DNA from: DALYDK01 sp964477125
Lineage (GTDB): Bacteria > Patescibacteriota > Saccharimonadia > Saccharimonadales > CAIOMD01
Assembly (NCBI GenBank): GCA_964477125.1
Contig: CAYZCZ010000036.1
Coordinates: forward strand, 1 to 5,643
Direction: 5' to 3'
Length of the DNA stretch: 5,643 nt
In this document: piece after piece, positions 1-5,058 of the stretch
Layout: each line of letters begins with the position of its first letter
Numbering within the stretch: position 1 is the stretch's first letter
Notes under the pieces: generated by a model
Database searches by the model: none
Told to the model about the DNA's origin: nothing
Seen by the model: only the letters and a program-made list of their open reading frames with translations
Position numbers and translations under genes: made by a program

Positions 1-49
1 GGAGCTAGTGCCGCAAGGCGTGAAGGTTCAAGTCCTTTCTCGCGTACCA
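1..49 (+). tRNA. tRNA-Leu, 3' part only (CUN family)
   Basis: This is the 3' portion of a leucine tRNA whose 5' half lies before the window. Visible in order are the last anticodon base and loop (GGA), the anticodon 3' stem GCTAG (4-8), a long variable arm with stem GCC/GGC around GCAA (about 9-21), the T arm GAAGG-TTCAAGT-CCTTT (22-38), the acceptor strand CTCGCGT (39-45), discriminator A46 and an encoded CCA (47-49). A long variable arm restricts the choice to Leu, Ser or bacterial Tyr. The layout aligns closely with bacterial tRNA-Leu (CTAGTG-variable arm-GTTCAAGTCC), and A73 fits Leu rather than Ser. Position 36 reads G, so the anticodon should be NAG, decoding CUN. The first two anticodon bases are not in the window. 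Confidence 0.9.
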
Positions 50-87
50 AATAAAAGGCGTCCCTATGGGGCGCTTTTTATTTGGTA
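45..87 (+). terminator. Intrinsic terminator fused to the tRNA-Leu 3' end
   Basis: Bases 45-64 pair with 68-87 in an uninterrupted 20-bp stem (two G-T wobbles, at 57/75 and 61/71) closed by the 3-nt loop TAT. The GC-rich core is GGCGTCCC/GGGGCGC, followed by T75-79, as expected for a rho-independent terminator of the tRNA. The outer stem TACCAAATAAAA/TTTTATTTGGTA includes the tRNA's own last bases TACCA. The A tract also gives a T tract on the other strand, so the hairpin could act in both directions. Confidence 0.85.
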
Positions 88-98
88 TAAAAACACTA

Positions 99-126
99 AA
101 AACCGCCTTAAGGAAAAGGCGGTTTT
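99..126. terminator. Bidirectional intrinsic terminator between the tRNA and the membrane protein gene
   Basis: A perfect 11-bp stem, AAAACCGCCTT (99-109) against AAGGCGGTTTT (116-126), has a 6-nt loop. The GC core is flanked by A and T runs on both sides. It lies 21 nt beyond the stop codon of the minus-strand gene, so its main role is probably to end that gene. It would also back up the tRNA terminator for plus-strand transcription. Confidence 0.88.
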
Positions 127-147
127 AAAATTGTAAGCTTTAGATAG

Positions 148-1032
148 TTAGTTTTTTGCTATCTGCTTAACGTATACATATGCCATAACAAACATCATGG
201 CACCGCTAACAACAAGTGAGAATATTGGTCCAATGATTGGAATAATATTCGCAATTAAACTCGTCGCAAAACTTACTATTAGGTTAACCAATATTATAAC
301 TACTAACCATTGCCAGTTCTTCTTTGCTACTACATAACCCTCGTTAAGGGCTTCTGAAACACCTAGGTTTTTGTCTATTAATAAATATGGTGCAAGCGCA
401 GTGAAAAAGCCTACAGCAATTGCAAATACTATTGCAAGTGGAAGTAGTATGAATCCTACGAAAACAAACATTAATAGAATAGAAACTATAATTGGCAAAA
501 CTATCACTGCCCCAATTAGTAAATATAGTAATATAAACCTAACAACAAAGGTCAGGTTTTTATCCCAAACTTCTTTAAAGCTTACTTTATTACTCCTGAC
601 ACTTTCTAATTGGATAATAGTAAAAGCTGGTGCGAATAATAGGGAAACTGCAATTGCAACTAACAATAGAATACCTGCGATAACTAAGCTACTACCAGCC
701 ACGGCAGAGCTGTCACTTAAGCTTAGGCTACTTAATACCGCGGCGCCACCAACCATAAGTGCTAATATGAACGCCACGACAGGTATTAGCCAAACAAGAA
801 TTAATGTTCCAATATTAAGCACAAAGGCATCCCAAATACTCCGCCAACTATTAAATACCCAAGTAAATTTATCACCAAATTCTGGTTCGGTGTTTGCTTG
901 AGACTTTGGTTGCTCAGAAACTTTTTCAACTTTTAATTCTTCACTTTTTTTAGACACTGTTTTTTTATCAACAGGAACCGGACTTTTAGAAGTTTTAGAT
1001 ACTGACTCTTTAGGCTTTTTTGACGTTGCCAT
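148..1032 (-). CDS. Multi-pass membrane protein of unknown function with a Lys/Ser-rich N-terminal tail
   Basis: A 294-aa protein. Residues 1-50 are charged and low in complexity (K, S, E, P, V), probably a disordered cytoplasmic tail. From about residue 60 it is strongly hydrophobic, with about six membrane segments, roughly at 70-100, 111-140, 162-192, 192-219, 242-263 and 263-290. The stretch at about 214-241 (APYLLIDKNLGVSEALNEGY, then an amphipathic segment ending KKNWQW) resembles the repeated signature of YciC/GPDPase-membrane-domain/DUF975-like proteins, in which an ALxxS/GxxxxxKNW-type helix links two membrane segments. That similarity is from memory and moderate. No catalytic residues are evident, so it may be a structural or stress membrane protein. 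The ATG has a Shine-Dalgarno sequence (AAAGGGG, 6 nt upstream). The gene is a single transcription unit, divergent from hisS, and ends at the hairpin at 99-126. Confidence 0.85.
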   Translation of the reverse strand: MATSKKPKESVSKTSKSPVPVDKKTVSKKSEELKVEKVSEQPKSQANTEPEFGDKFTWVFNSWRSIWDAFVLNIGTLILVWLIPVVAFILALMVGGAAVLSSLSLSDSSAVAGSSLVIAGILLLVAIAVSLLFAPAFTIIQLESVRSNKVSFKEVWDKNLTFVVRFILLYLLIGAVIVLPIIVSILLMFVFVGFILLPLAIVFAIAVGFFTALAPYLLIDKNLGVSEALNEGYVVAKKNWQWLVVIILVNLIVSFATSLIANIIPIIGPIFSLVVSGAMMFVMAYVYVKQIAKN

Positions 1033-1038
1033 AGTTTT

Positions 1039-1045
1039 CCCCTTT
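1039..1045 (-). promoter_or_regulatory. Shine-Dalgarno site of the membrane protein gene
   Basis: On the minus strand this reads AAAGGGG, six bases before the ATG. It supports the chosen start. It also shows that this organism does use Shine-Dalgarno initiation, unlike the adjacent hisS start, which has none. Confidence 0.75.
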
Positions 1046-1058
1046 ATTTATCTAGCTT

Positions 1059-1089
1059 AATATAACCACTTCAAGGTCTAATCCGTCAA
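1059..1089 (-). promoter_or_regulatory. Putative promoter of the membrane protein gene
   Basis: The minus strand carries TTGACG (1084-1089) as a -35 box and TATATT (1059-1064) as a -10 box with a 19-nt spacer; shifting the -10 by one base (TTATAT, 1060-1065) gives 18 nt. The predicted start near 1052 leaves a leader of about 20 nt that contains the Shine-Dalgarno site. The spacing is longer than optimal, so confidence is moderate. Confidence 0.5.
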
Positions 1090-1094
1090 TAGTT

Positions 1095-1123
1095 TTTACA
1101 ACACCGAGCTAACAGTTTATAAT
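1095..1123 (+). promoter_or_regulatory. hisS promoter, predicted to give a leaderless mRNA
   Basis: TTTACA (1095-1100) and a perfect TATAAT (1118-1123) are separated by exactly 17 nt, which is a near-consensus sigma70-type promoter. The -10 box ends 8 nt before the hisS ATG, so transcription should start at or within about two bases of the start codon. There is no Shine-Dalgarno sequence and no room for one. Its -35 box lies only 5 nt from the -35 box of the divergent membrane protein gene. Confidence 0.8.
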
Positions 1124-1131
1124 AACAATAT

Positions 1132-2454
1132 ATGCCAATAACTACACAGCCATATAAGGGTGCCCGAGATTTTTATCCAGAAGATAAACGAATTCAAAAC
1201 TACATATTTGATATTTGGAAAAAAGTAGCCTTAAGTTATGGCTATCAGCAGTATGATGCCCCAATAATTGAGCCAATTGAATTATATTTGGCAAAAACAA
1301 GCGAAGAAATTGTTAGTGAACAAACTTATGCCTTTGAAGACCGTGGTGGACGAAAGGTAACATTAAGACCAGAAATGACGCCTACTGTTAGCAGAATGGT
1401 TGCTGGTAGGCGCCAAGAACTAGCCTACCCACAACGTTTATTTAGTATCCCCAACCTATGGCGTTACGAGCGACCACAAAGAGGAAGGCTGAGAGAGCAT
1501 TGGCAACTAAATATTGATTTATTTGGTGTAGAAGACTTAGCTGGCGACCACGAAATTATTAGCCTGGCCGATGCTATTATGCAAGAGTTTAAAGCTAAGC
1601 GTGAACAGTATGTAATTAAAATTAACTCCAGAATACTCGTAAATTTCATACTTTCTGAATATTTAAAACTAGACGAAGTTGAATCCTCTACTGTCATTAG
1701 GCTTATAGACCGTATGAATAAAATGGATAGGGCACAGTTTGTTGCCTTGTTAGATACTAGTGTTAGTCCCACCCAGCGCGAAACAGAAAATGTGTCTGAA
1801 AAATTATTAAAAATATTAGAGGCTAAAGACATTTCTAGTTTACCCGACGAAATAAAAAACCATCCATCTGCTCAATCTTTATTATCATTAGAGCAACTAC
1901 TTGCGAAAAACGGGATCACGAACGCCAAAACGGACATGGCGTTAATGCGTGGCTTTGATTATTACACTGACATTGTTTTTGAAGTGTTTGATACTGACCC
2001 TACTAACAATAGGTCTTTGTTTGGCGGTGGCCGGTACGACGGGCTAGTGGGACTGTTTGGAGTAGAGCCAGTGCCAACAGTAGGTTTTGGCATGGGTGAC
2101 GTTACTATTAAAGACTTTTTAGATACCCATAAACTTATGCCCGAATTGGCATGTGAAATAGACGCAACCGTAATACTTATTGGTGACGTATACTTGCAGG
2201 CCCAAGACGTATTGAAACAGCTGAGGTCCGAAGGCGCCCGTGTAGCTGTTGACCCAACAGACCGCAAAATAGATAAAAAAATCAAAAACGCCTATAAAGC
2301 AGGGCTTAAGTATGCAATATTTATAGGTGAACAAGAGATAGCCGAAGGCCAATATCCAATAAAAGATTTACAAACAGGCAATGAAGAAAAACATTCGATT
2401 GAAAGAATAATTCAAATATTAACAAGCAGTAGGCTTAAAGACCAAGAATTGTAA
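1132..2454 (+). CDS. hisS: Histidyl-tRNA synthetase (HisRS)
   Basis: This cytoplasmic class II synthetase charges tRNA-His with histidine using ATP. The length (440 aa) is normal for the family. The N terminus carries the family signature KGARDFYPED (9-18). TLRPEMTPTVSRMV (77-90) matches the conserved TLRPE-type segment. Motif 2 with the ATP-binding Arg is around 108-127 (WRYERPQRGRLREHWQ). The HisRS-specific HisA motif is LMRGFDYYTD (271-280), with the catalytic Arg at 273. GGGRYDGL (298-305) follows, and the motif 3 region is about 316-326. The C-terminal anticodon-binding domain spans about 344-430. Oddities are GRLREHWQ in the motif 2 loop, where GRYRQFHQ-like sequence is usual, and GFGMGDVTI in motif 3, where GFAMGLERL-like sequence is usual. 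The start is fixed by the family N terminus and the leaderless promoter. Confidence 0.97.
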   Translation: MPITTQPYKGARDFYPEDKRIQNYIFDIWKKVALSYGYQQYDAPIIEPIELYLAKTSEEIVSEQTYAFEDRGGRKVTLRPEMTPTVSRMVAGRRQELAYPQRLFSIPNLWRYERPQRGRLREHWQLNIDLFGVEDLAGDHEIISLADAIMQEFKAKREQYVIKINSRILVNFILSEYLKLDEVESSTVIRLIDRMNKMDRAQFVALLDTSVSPTQRETENVSEKLLKILEAKDISSLPDEIKNHPSAQSLLSLEQLLAKNGITNAKTDMALMRGFDYYTDIVFEVFDTDPTNNRSLFGGGRYDGLVGLFGVEPVPTVGFGMGDVTIKDFLDTHKLMPELACEIDATVILIGDVYLQAQDVLKQLRSEGARVAVDPTDRKIDKKIKNAYKAGLKYAIFIGEQEIAEGQYPIKDLQTGNEEKHSIERIIQILTSSRLKDQEL

Positions 2455-2455
2455 A

Positions 2456-2490
2456 CTGGTTTAAAACCAGCTGTAAGCAATATTGCTTTT
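2456..2490 (+). terminator. Two short hairpins after hisS, possibly a weak terminator
   Basis: Immediately after the hisS stop, CTGGTT (2456-2461) pairs with AACCAG (2465-2470). Four bases later, the self-complementary AAGCAATATTGCTT (2475-2488) is followed by TT, GG and TTT. Either could pause or stop transcription. The stems are only 5-7 bp and the T run is broken, so termination is probably partial. The second hairpin abuts the putative tig -35 box and could instead be a protein-binding palindrome. Confidence 0.35.
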
Positions 2491-2518
2491 GGTTTAAGTT
2501 AAATGTATCTGTTAAACT
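2489..2518 (+). promoter_or_regulatory. Putative tig promoter, predicted to give a leaderless mRNA
   Basis: TTGGTT (2489-2494) and TAAACT (2513-2518) have an 18-nt spacer. The -10 box is preceded by TGT (2510-2512), an extended -10 arrangement. The -10 ends 7 nt before the ATG at 2526, predicting a transcript that begins at that ATG. The boxes match consensus less well than those of hisS and clpP, but the geometry is the same. Confidence 0.55.
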
Positions 2519-2525
2519 AGTGGGC

Positions 2526-3806
2526 ATGCATATTACTCGAAAAAACTCATCAGACACGTTAGTAACATTAACAATAATGGTTGACCAAGCCGAGCTGGAT
2601 ACTGCCAAGGCCCAAACCTTAAAACGGCTAGCTCCAAAAGTAAAAGTAGCAGGTTTTAGAGCAGGAAAAGTGCCTGCAGACCTAGTTGAAAAAAACTTAG
2701 ACCCAAACTACCTTCAAACTGAGGTTATTGACACGGTTATTAACAATGTATATAGCGATGCTTTAATAAAAGAAGATTTGCGACCAGTTGCACAACCGCA
2801 AGTGAATCTTAGTAAGTTTGTTCCTTATACAGAACTAGAATTTACTGCTGATGTAGAGATAATAGGCGAAGTTAAACTACCAGACTATAAAAAACTTGCT
2901 GTGAAAAAGGAATCACCTAAGGTTGTTAAGAAAGATATCGACGAAGTACTAACGCGCCTACAAACCCAAATTGCCGAATATAAAGAAGTAGACCGTGTAG
3001 CCAAAAAAGGTGACCGGGCTACTATAGACTTTGCTGGCAAGGACGAAAAAGGCGAAGAAGTTAACGGTGCTAAAGGTGCTGGCTACCCATTGGCGCTTGG
3101 TAGCAATACATTTATACCTGGTTTTGAAGATAATGTTATAGGTTTAAAGCCTGGGGTTGAAAAAGAATTTACCATTCCATTCCCTAAGGATTATGGGGTA
3201 AAAGCATTGCAGGGTAAAAAAGTTACTTTTAGCGTAAAAATAACTAAGCTAGAAGAAACTAAATTGGCAGAGTTAAATGATGATTTTGCCAAAAAAACTG
3301 GACCATTCAAGAATTTAGATGAGCTAAAGGCAGATATTGAGAAACAATTAAATATAGAAAAATCTACCCAAGCACAAAAAGAATTTGAAGACGCTTTAGT
3401 TAAAGAATTGGCTGACAACACTAAAGTTGAACTACCTAAGACATTAGTGGATGAACAAATTGCTTCTGTTGATAATGAGTTTAGGCAAAACCTTACCTAC
3501 AGGGGTGAAACTTTTACAGAATATCTTGCAAATAGTGCCCAAACAGAAGAAGAGTATACCAAAAATGAGCTAAAACCTGCGGCTGAAGTGCGTTTAAAGG
3601 CTGGGCTAGCATTAAGTGCACTTGCCGAAAAAGAAGGCATTACAGTAACGCCAGAAGAGCTAGAAATACGAATGCAAGTATTGAAGGGTCAATATACTGA
3701 CAGTAAAATGCAAGAAGAGCTTAATAAGCCAGTAGCAAAGCGCGATATTGCCAGCAGATTATTAACAGAAAAAACCATAGCCAAGCTAGTAAATTTGAAT
3801 AGTTAG
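2526..3806 (+). CDS. tig: Trigger factor, ribosome-associated chaperone and prolyl isomerase
   Basis: Trigger factor binds the ribosome at the tunnel exit and shields nascent chains. With the ATG at 2526 the protein is 426 aa, typical of the family. The N-terminal ribosome-binding domain (about 1-115) contains the diagnostic loop GFRAGKVP (43-50). The FKBP-type prolyl isomerase domain lies at about 150-240 (KGDRATIDFAG, then LGSNTFIPGFEDNVIGLKPG). The remainder to 426 is the charged, helical C-terminal chaperone domain. A GTG at 2520 is in frame and would add only Met-Gly. I prefer 2526 because family members begin with a short Met-x-(I/V)-(T/S) strand and because the promoter places the mRNA 5' end there. 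The gene follows hisS by 71 nt and probably shares a transcript with the 119-aa gene. Confidence 0.96.
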   Translation: MHITRKNSSDTLVTLTIMVDQAELDTAKAQTLKRLAPKVKVAGFRAGKVPADLVEKNLDPNYLQTEVIDTVINNVYSDALIKEDLRPVAQPQVNLSKFVPYTELEFTADVEIIGEVKLPDYKKLAVKKESPKVVKKDIDEVLTRLQTQIAEYKEVDRVAKKGDRATIDFAGKDEKGEEVNGAKGAGYPLALGSNTFIPGFEDNVIGLKPGVEKEFTIPFPKDYGVKALQGKKVTFSVKITKLEETKLAELNDDFAKKTGPFKNLDELKADIEKQLNIEKSTQAQKEFEDALVKELADNTKVELPKTLVDEQIASVDNEFRQNLTYRGETFTEYLANSAQTEEEYTKNELKPAAEVRLKAGLALSALAEKEGITVTPEELEIRMQVLKGQYTDSKMQEELNKPVAKRDIASRLLTEKTIAKLVNLNS

Positions 3807-3820
3807 TCTTACCTAAGTAA

Positions 3821-4180
3821 ATGTCTGAGCGACCAGGTAATTTCAATAAAGTTAGTACGACAAAGGCGTCTATTGGTGACTTGGAGCCTGATAGCCCGGA
3901 CGAGTACTATGCCGAAATTGAAGCTAAAATTGAAACTGGACAACCTACTTTTAAAATATTAAATATTGAAATTGCCGGCATTTGTTTCATAGTTCAATTT
4001 TACAAAGATAGAGAGTTAAAGGCATTTATAGATCATGACTGGAGCAAGCTTTACGCCGAATCTTCGGAAATTTTTATTGTAAAATCCGAAGAAGCTTTTC
4101 AGTTCATTACTAACGGTAAAAGATATTTTAGCTTAGATGAAGCGCAAGATATTTTATTGAATTTATATCAAGATCATTAG
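3821..4180 (+). CDS. Hypothetical 119-aa protein downstream of tig
   Basis: I do not recognise this family. The first 25-30 residues are polar and probably flexible (S, T, D, P, E). The rest reads as a small alpha/beta domain: strand-like segments at about 43-70 (FKILNIEIAGICFIVQFYKD) and around 83-87, then a helix at about 103-117 (SLDEAQDILLNLYQ). It has no signal peptide, membrane segment or obvious catalytic motif, and one cysteine. It starts 14 nt after the tig stop with no promoter or Shine-Dalgarno sequence evident, so translation probably depends on reinitiation from tig. Its TAG stop codon lies inside the CIRCE operator of clpP. Codon use matches the neighbours, and the clean 119-codon frame in a compact region supports a real gene. 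Confidence 0.8.
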   Translation: MSERPGNFNKVSTTKASIGDLEPDSPDEYYAEIEAKIETGQPTFKILNIEIAGICFIVQFYKDRELKAFIDHDWSKLYAESSEIFIVKSEEAFQFITNGKRYFSLDEAQDILLNLYQDH

Positions 4181-4203
4181 CACTCTATATTGACGAGTGC
4201 CAA
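4177..4203. promoter_or_regulatory. CIRCE operator (HrcA binding site) upstream of clpP
   Basis: The sequence is TTAGCACTC-N9-GAGTGCCAA. The established CIRCE consensus is TTAGCACTC-N9-GAGTGCTAA. The left arm is perfect, the spacer is exactly 9 nt, and the right arm has one mismatch. CIRCE is bound by the heat-shock repressor HrcA. It overlaps the -35 box of the clpP promoter, so bound HrcA should block RNA polymerase directly and release should induce clpP under heat or misfolding stress. The left arm contains the stop codon of the 119-aa gene. Confidence 0.93.
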
Positions 4204-4218
4204 CTTGCAAGGTAAAAT
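4190..4218 (+). promoter_or_regulatory. clpP promoter under CIRCE control, predicted to give a leaderless mRNA
   Basis: TTGACG (4190-4195) and TAAAAT (4213-4218) are spaced by 17 nt, each matching consensus at five of six bases. The -35 box occupies the end of the CIRCE spacer and the first base of its right arm. The -10 ends 6 nt before the clpP ATG, placing the predicted start on or next to A4225. No Shine-Dalgarno sequence is present. Confidence 0.82.
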
Positions 4219-4224
4219 GGTACT

Positions 4225-4806
4225 ATGAATAATATGCTTATACCTACAGTAATAGAAAATGATGGCCGTGTGGAACGTGCCTACGATATATATAGCCGGC
4301 TTTTAAAAGATAGAATTATATTTTTAGGTGAAGATGTTAATTCACATACGGCTAACTTAGTTGTTGCCCAGATGTTGTTTTTAGAGAATGAAGATCCAAA
4401 GAAAGATATTATTTTTTATATAAATAGCCCTGGAGGCAGTGTATACGATGGCATGGCAATATACGACACGATGCAGTTTGTAAAAGCCGATGTACAGACA
4501 GTAGGCATCGGTTTACAGGCTAGCATGGGTGCTTTTTTGTTAAGTAGTGGCACCAAAGGAAAAAGATTTGTTTTGCCTCACAGTAAAATAATGATACACC
4601 AACCTAGCAGTGGTACGCGTGGTAAAGTTACCGACATGGAAATAGACTTAAAGGAATCATTAAAAGTTAAACATCAATTAAATGAAATCTTAGCAAAAAA
4701 TACTGGCCAAAAGCTTAGTAAAATTGAACTTGATGCAGAGCGAGACTACTGGATGAGTGCCGAAGAGGCAGTAAAATATGGCCTGGCCGATAAAGTAATA
4801 AAATAG
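4225..4806 (+). CDS. clpP: ATP-dependent Clp protease proteolytic subunit ClpP
   Basis: This self-compartmentalising serine protease forms a double heptameric ring. It degrades proteins fed by an AAA+ unfoldase such as ClpX or ClpC (none is encoded here). The length is 193 aa, typical of the mature enzyme, with no long propeptide. The N-terminal axial region begins MLIPTVIEN. INSPGGSVYDGMAIYDTM (66-83) is the conserved substrate-binding strand region. The nucleophile is Ser100 in QASMGA, the His is His125 in IMIHQP, and the Asp is Asp174 in AERDYWMSAEEA, so the triad is complete. The loop after the His reads PSSGTRGKVTDMEI where PLGGAQGQATDIEI is typical, a departure in the handle region. The ATG at 4225 is preferred because the promoter points to it; a second Met at codon 4 is possible. 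Confidence 0.97.
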   Translation: MNNMLIPTVIENDGRVERAYDIYSRLLKDRIIFLGEDVNSHTANLVVAQMLFLENEDPKKDIIFYINSPGGSVYDGMAIYDTMQFVKADVQTVGIGLQASMGAFLLSSGTKGKRFVLPHSKIMIHQPSSGTRGKVTDMEIDLKESLKVKHQLNEILAKNTGQKLSKIELDAERDYWMSAEEAVKYGLADKVIK

Positions 4807-4842
4807 TAAAAGGTATATCCGTTAATTGTTGTAAAATTCTAT

Positions 4843-4857
4843 TTTGCTATTAGCAAA
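4843..4857. other. Short hairpin after clpP
   Basis: TTTGCT (4843-4848) pairs with AGCAAA (4852-4857) around the loop ATT, 37 nt after the clpP stop. It lacks a T run on either strand, so it is a poor intrinsic terminator. It may protect the clpP mRNA 3' end or be incidental in AT-rich sequence. Confidence 0.3.
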
Positions 4858-4860
4858 TAA

Positions 4861-4889
4861 TTGCATAAATAAAAGCATAAGACTAGAAT
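4861..4889 (+). promoter_or_regulatory. Putative promoter for a small RNA
   Basis: TTGCAT (4861-4866) and TAGAAT (4884-4889) are separated by exactly 17 nt. The -10 matches consensus at five of six bases; the -35 matches only TTG. Predicted initiation at about 4896 falls at the base of a perfect hairpin (4897-4913) and not near any start codon, which suggests a non-coding transcript. Confidence 0.45.
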
Positions 4890-4993
4890 TAGTTTATAGC
4901 AGGAAATCTGCTAGTACATTCCGGTAATGAGCAATGATGTATGACACGTAAGTTGGTCGCTTGTGTCGTGCGGAGCAAGTAGCGAAACCACCA

Positions 4994-5023
4994 TTATTAA
5001 CTAAACGTCTTTAGATATATAAT
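4994..5023 (+). promoter_or_regulatory. Putative promoter of the 78-aa gene
   Basis: A perfect TATAAT lies at 5018-5023. The only -35 candidate at suitable spacing is the weak TTATTA (4994-4999, 18 nt). Predicted initiation is near 5030-5032, about 28 nt before the ATG at 5059. It overlaps the 3' part of the candidate small RNA and sits directly before its terminator. Confidence 0.5.
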
Positions 5024-5046
5024 GATGCTAGATGGCATCTATTTTT
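5024..5046 (+). terminator. Terminator-like hairpin before the 78-aa gene
   Basis: GATGC (5024-5028) pairs with GCATC (5035-5039), or alternatively TAGAT (5029-5033) with ATCTA (5037-5041). Either stem is followed by T5042-5046. The stems are only 5 bp, so the terminator may be weak or conditional. It would end the candidate small RNA, and it overlaps the predicted start of the next transcript. Confidence 0.45.
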
Positions 5047-5052
5047 GTCTAA
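5032..5052 (+). CDS. Possible leaderless 6-codon leader peptide (MASIFV)
   Basis: An ATG at 5032 begins ATG GCA TCT ATT TTT GTC TAA. It lies 8 nt after a perfect TATAAT, exactly the -10-to-ATG distance seen at hisS. It ends 6 nt before, and in the same frame as, the ATG at 5059. This fits a leader peptide feeding reinitiation. It is very short and may be chance. Confidence 0.2.
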   Translation: MASIFV

Positions 5053-5058
5053 AAACAG

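Larger units (their letters stand above)
4896..5046 (+). ncRNA. Candidate structured small RNA of unknown class
   Basis: This stretch has no convincing reading frame but is unusually rich in helices. TAGCAG-GAAAT-CTGCTA (4897-4913) is a perfect 6-bp hairpin at the predicted 5' end. TACAT/ATGTA pairs 4915-4919 with 4937-4941. GACAC/GTGTC (4943-4947/4963-4967) continues into AAG/CTT with a 2-nt bulge and a 7-nt loop. CTAAA-CGTC-TTTAG (5001-5014) is a perfect tetraloop hairpin. A competing fold pairs 4933-4939 with 4992-4998 (7 bp, one GU). A promoter-like motif lies upstream and a terminator-like hairpin with five T at 5024-5046. It does not match the conserved cores I know for RNase P RNA, tmRNA or tRNA. 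It could also be the leader of the downstream 78-aa gene. No function is proposed. Confidence 0.4.

Noticed and set aside
45..87. tRNA-associated attachment site for an integrated element
   Set aside because: The repeat of the tRNA end is inverted and adjacent, forming a hairpin terminator. No direct repeat or integrase is visible in the window.
371..901. 176-codon open frame on the plus strand
   Set aside because: It lies entirely antisense to the membrane protein gene. Its Asn/Thr/Ile-rich translation is typical of a shadow frame, and it has no promoter or Shine-Dalgarno sequence of its own.
1464..2352. Three minus-strand open frames inside hisS
   Set aside because: They overlap a clear HisRS with intact motifs on the other strand. 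Their Ser/Cys-rich translations have no recognisable domain.
2520..2525. GTG at 2520 as the tig start
   Set aside because: It adds only Met-Gly before the family-like N terminus, and the predicted transcript starts at about the ATG at 2526.
3191..3421. 76-codon minus-strand frame inside tig
   Set aside because: It is the antisense shadow of the trigger factor; its Ser/Phe-rich composition reflects the complement of Lys/Glu codons.
4953..4992. Possible signal recognition particle (4.5S) RNA apical hairpin
   Set aside because: GGAGCAAGTAGCG loosely recalls GGAAGGAAGCAGCC, but the 5' CAGG strand and the GGAA tetraloop on a CC/GG stem are missing. The resemblance is too weak to name the RNA.
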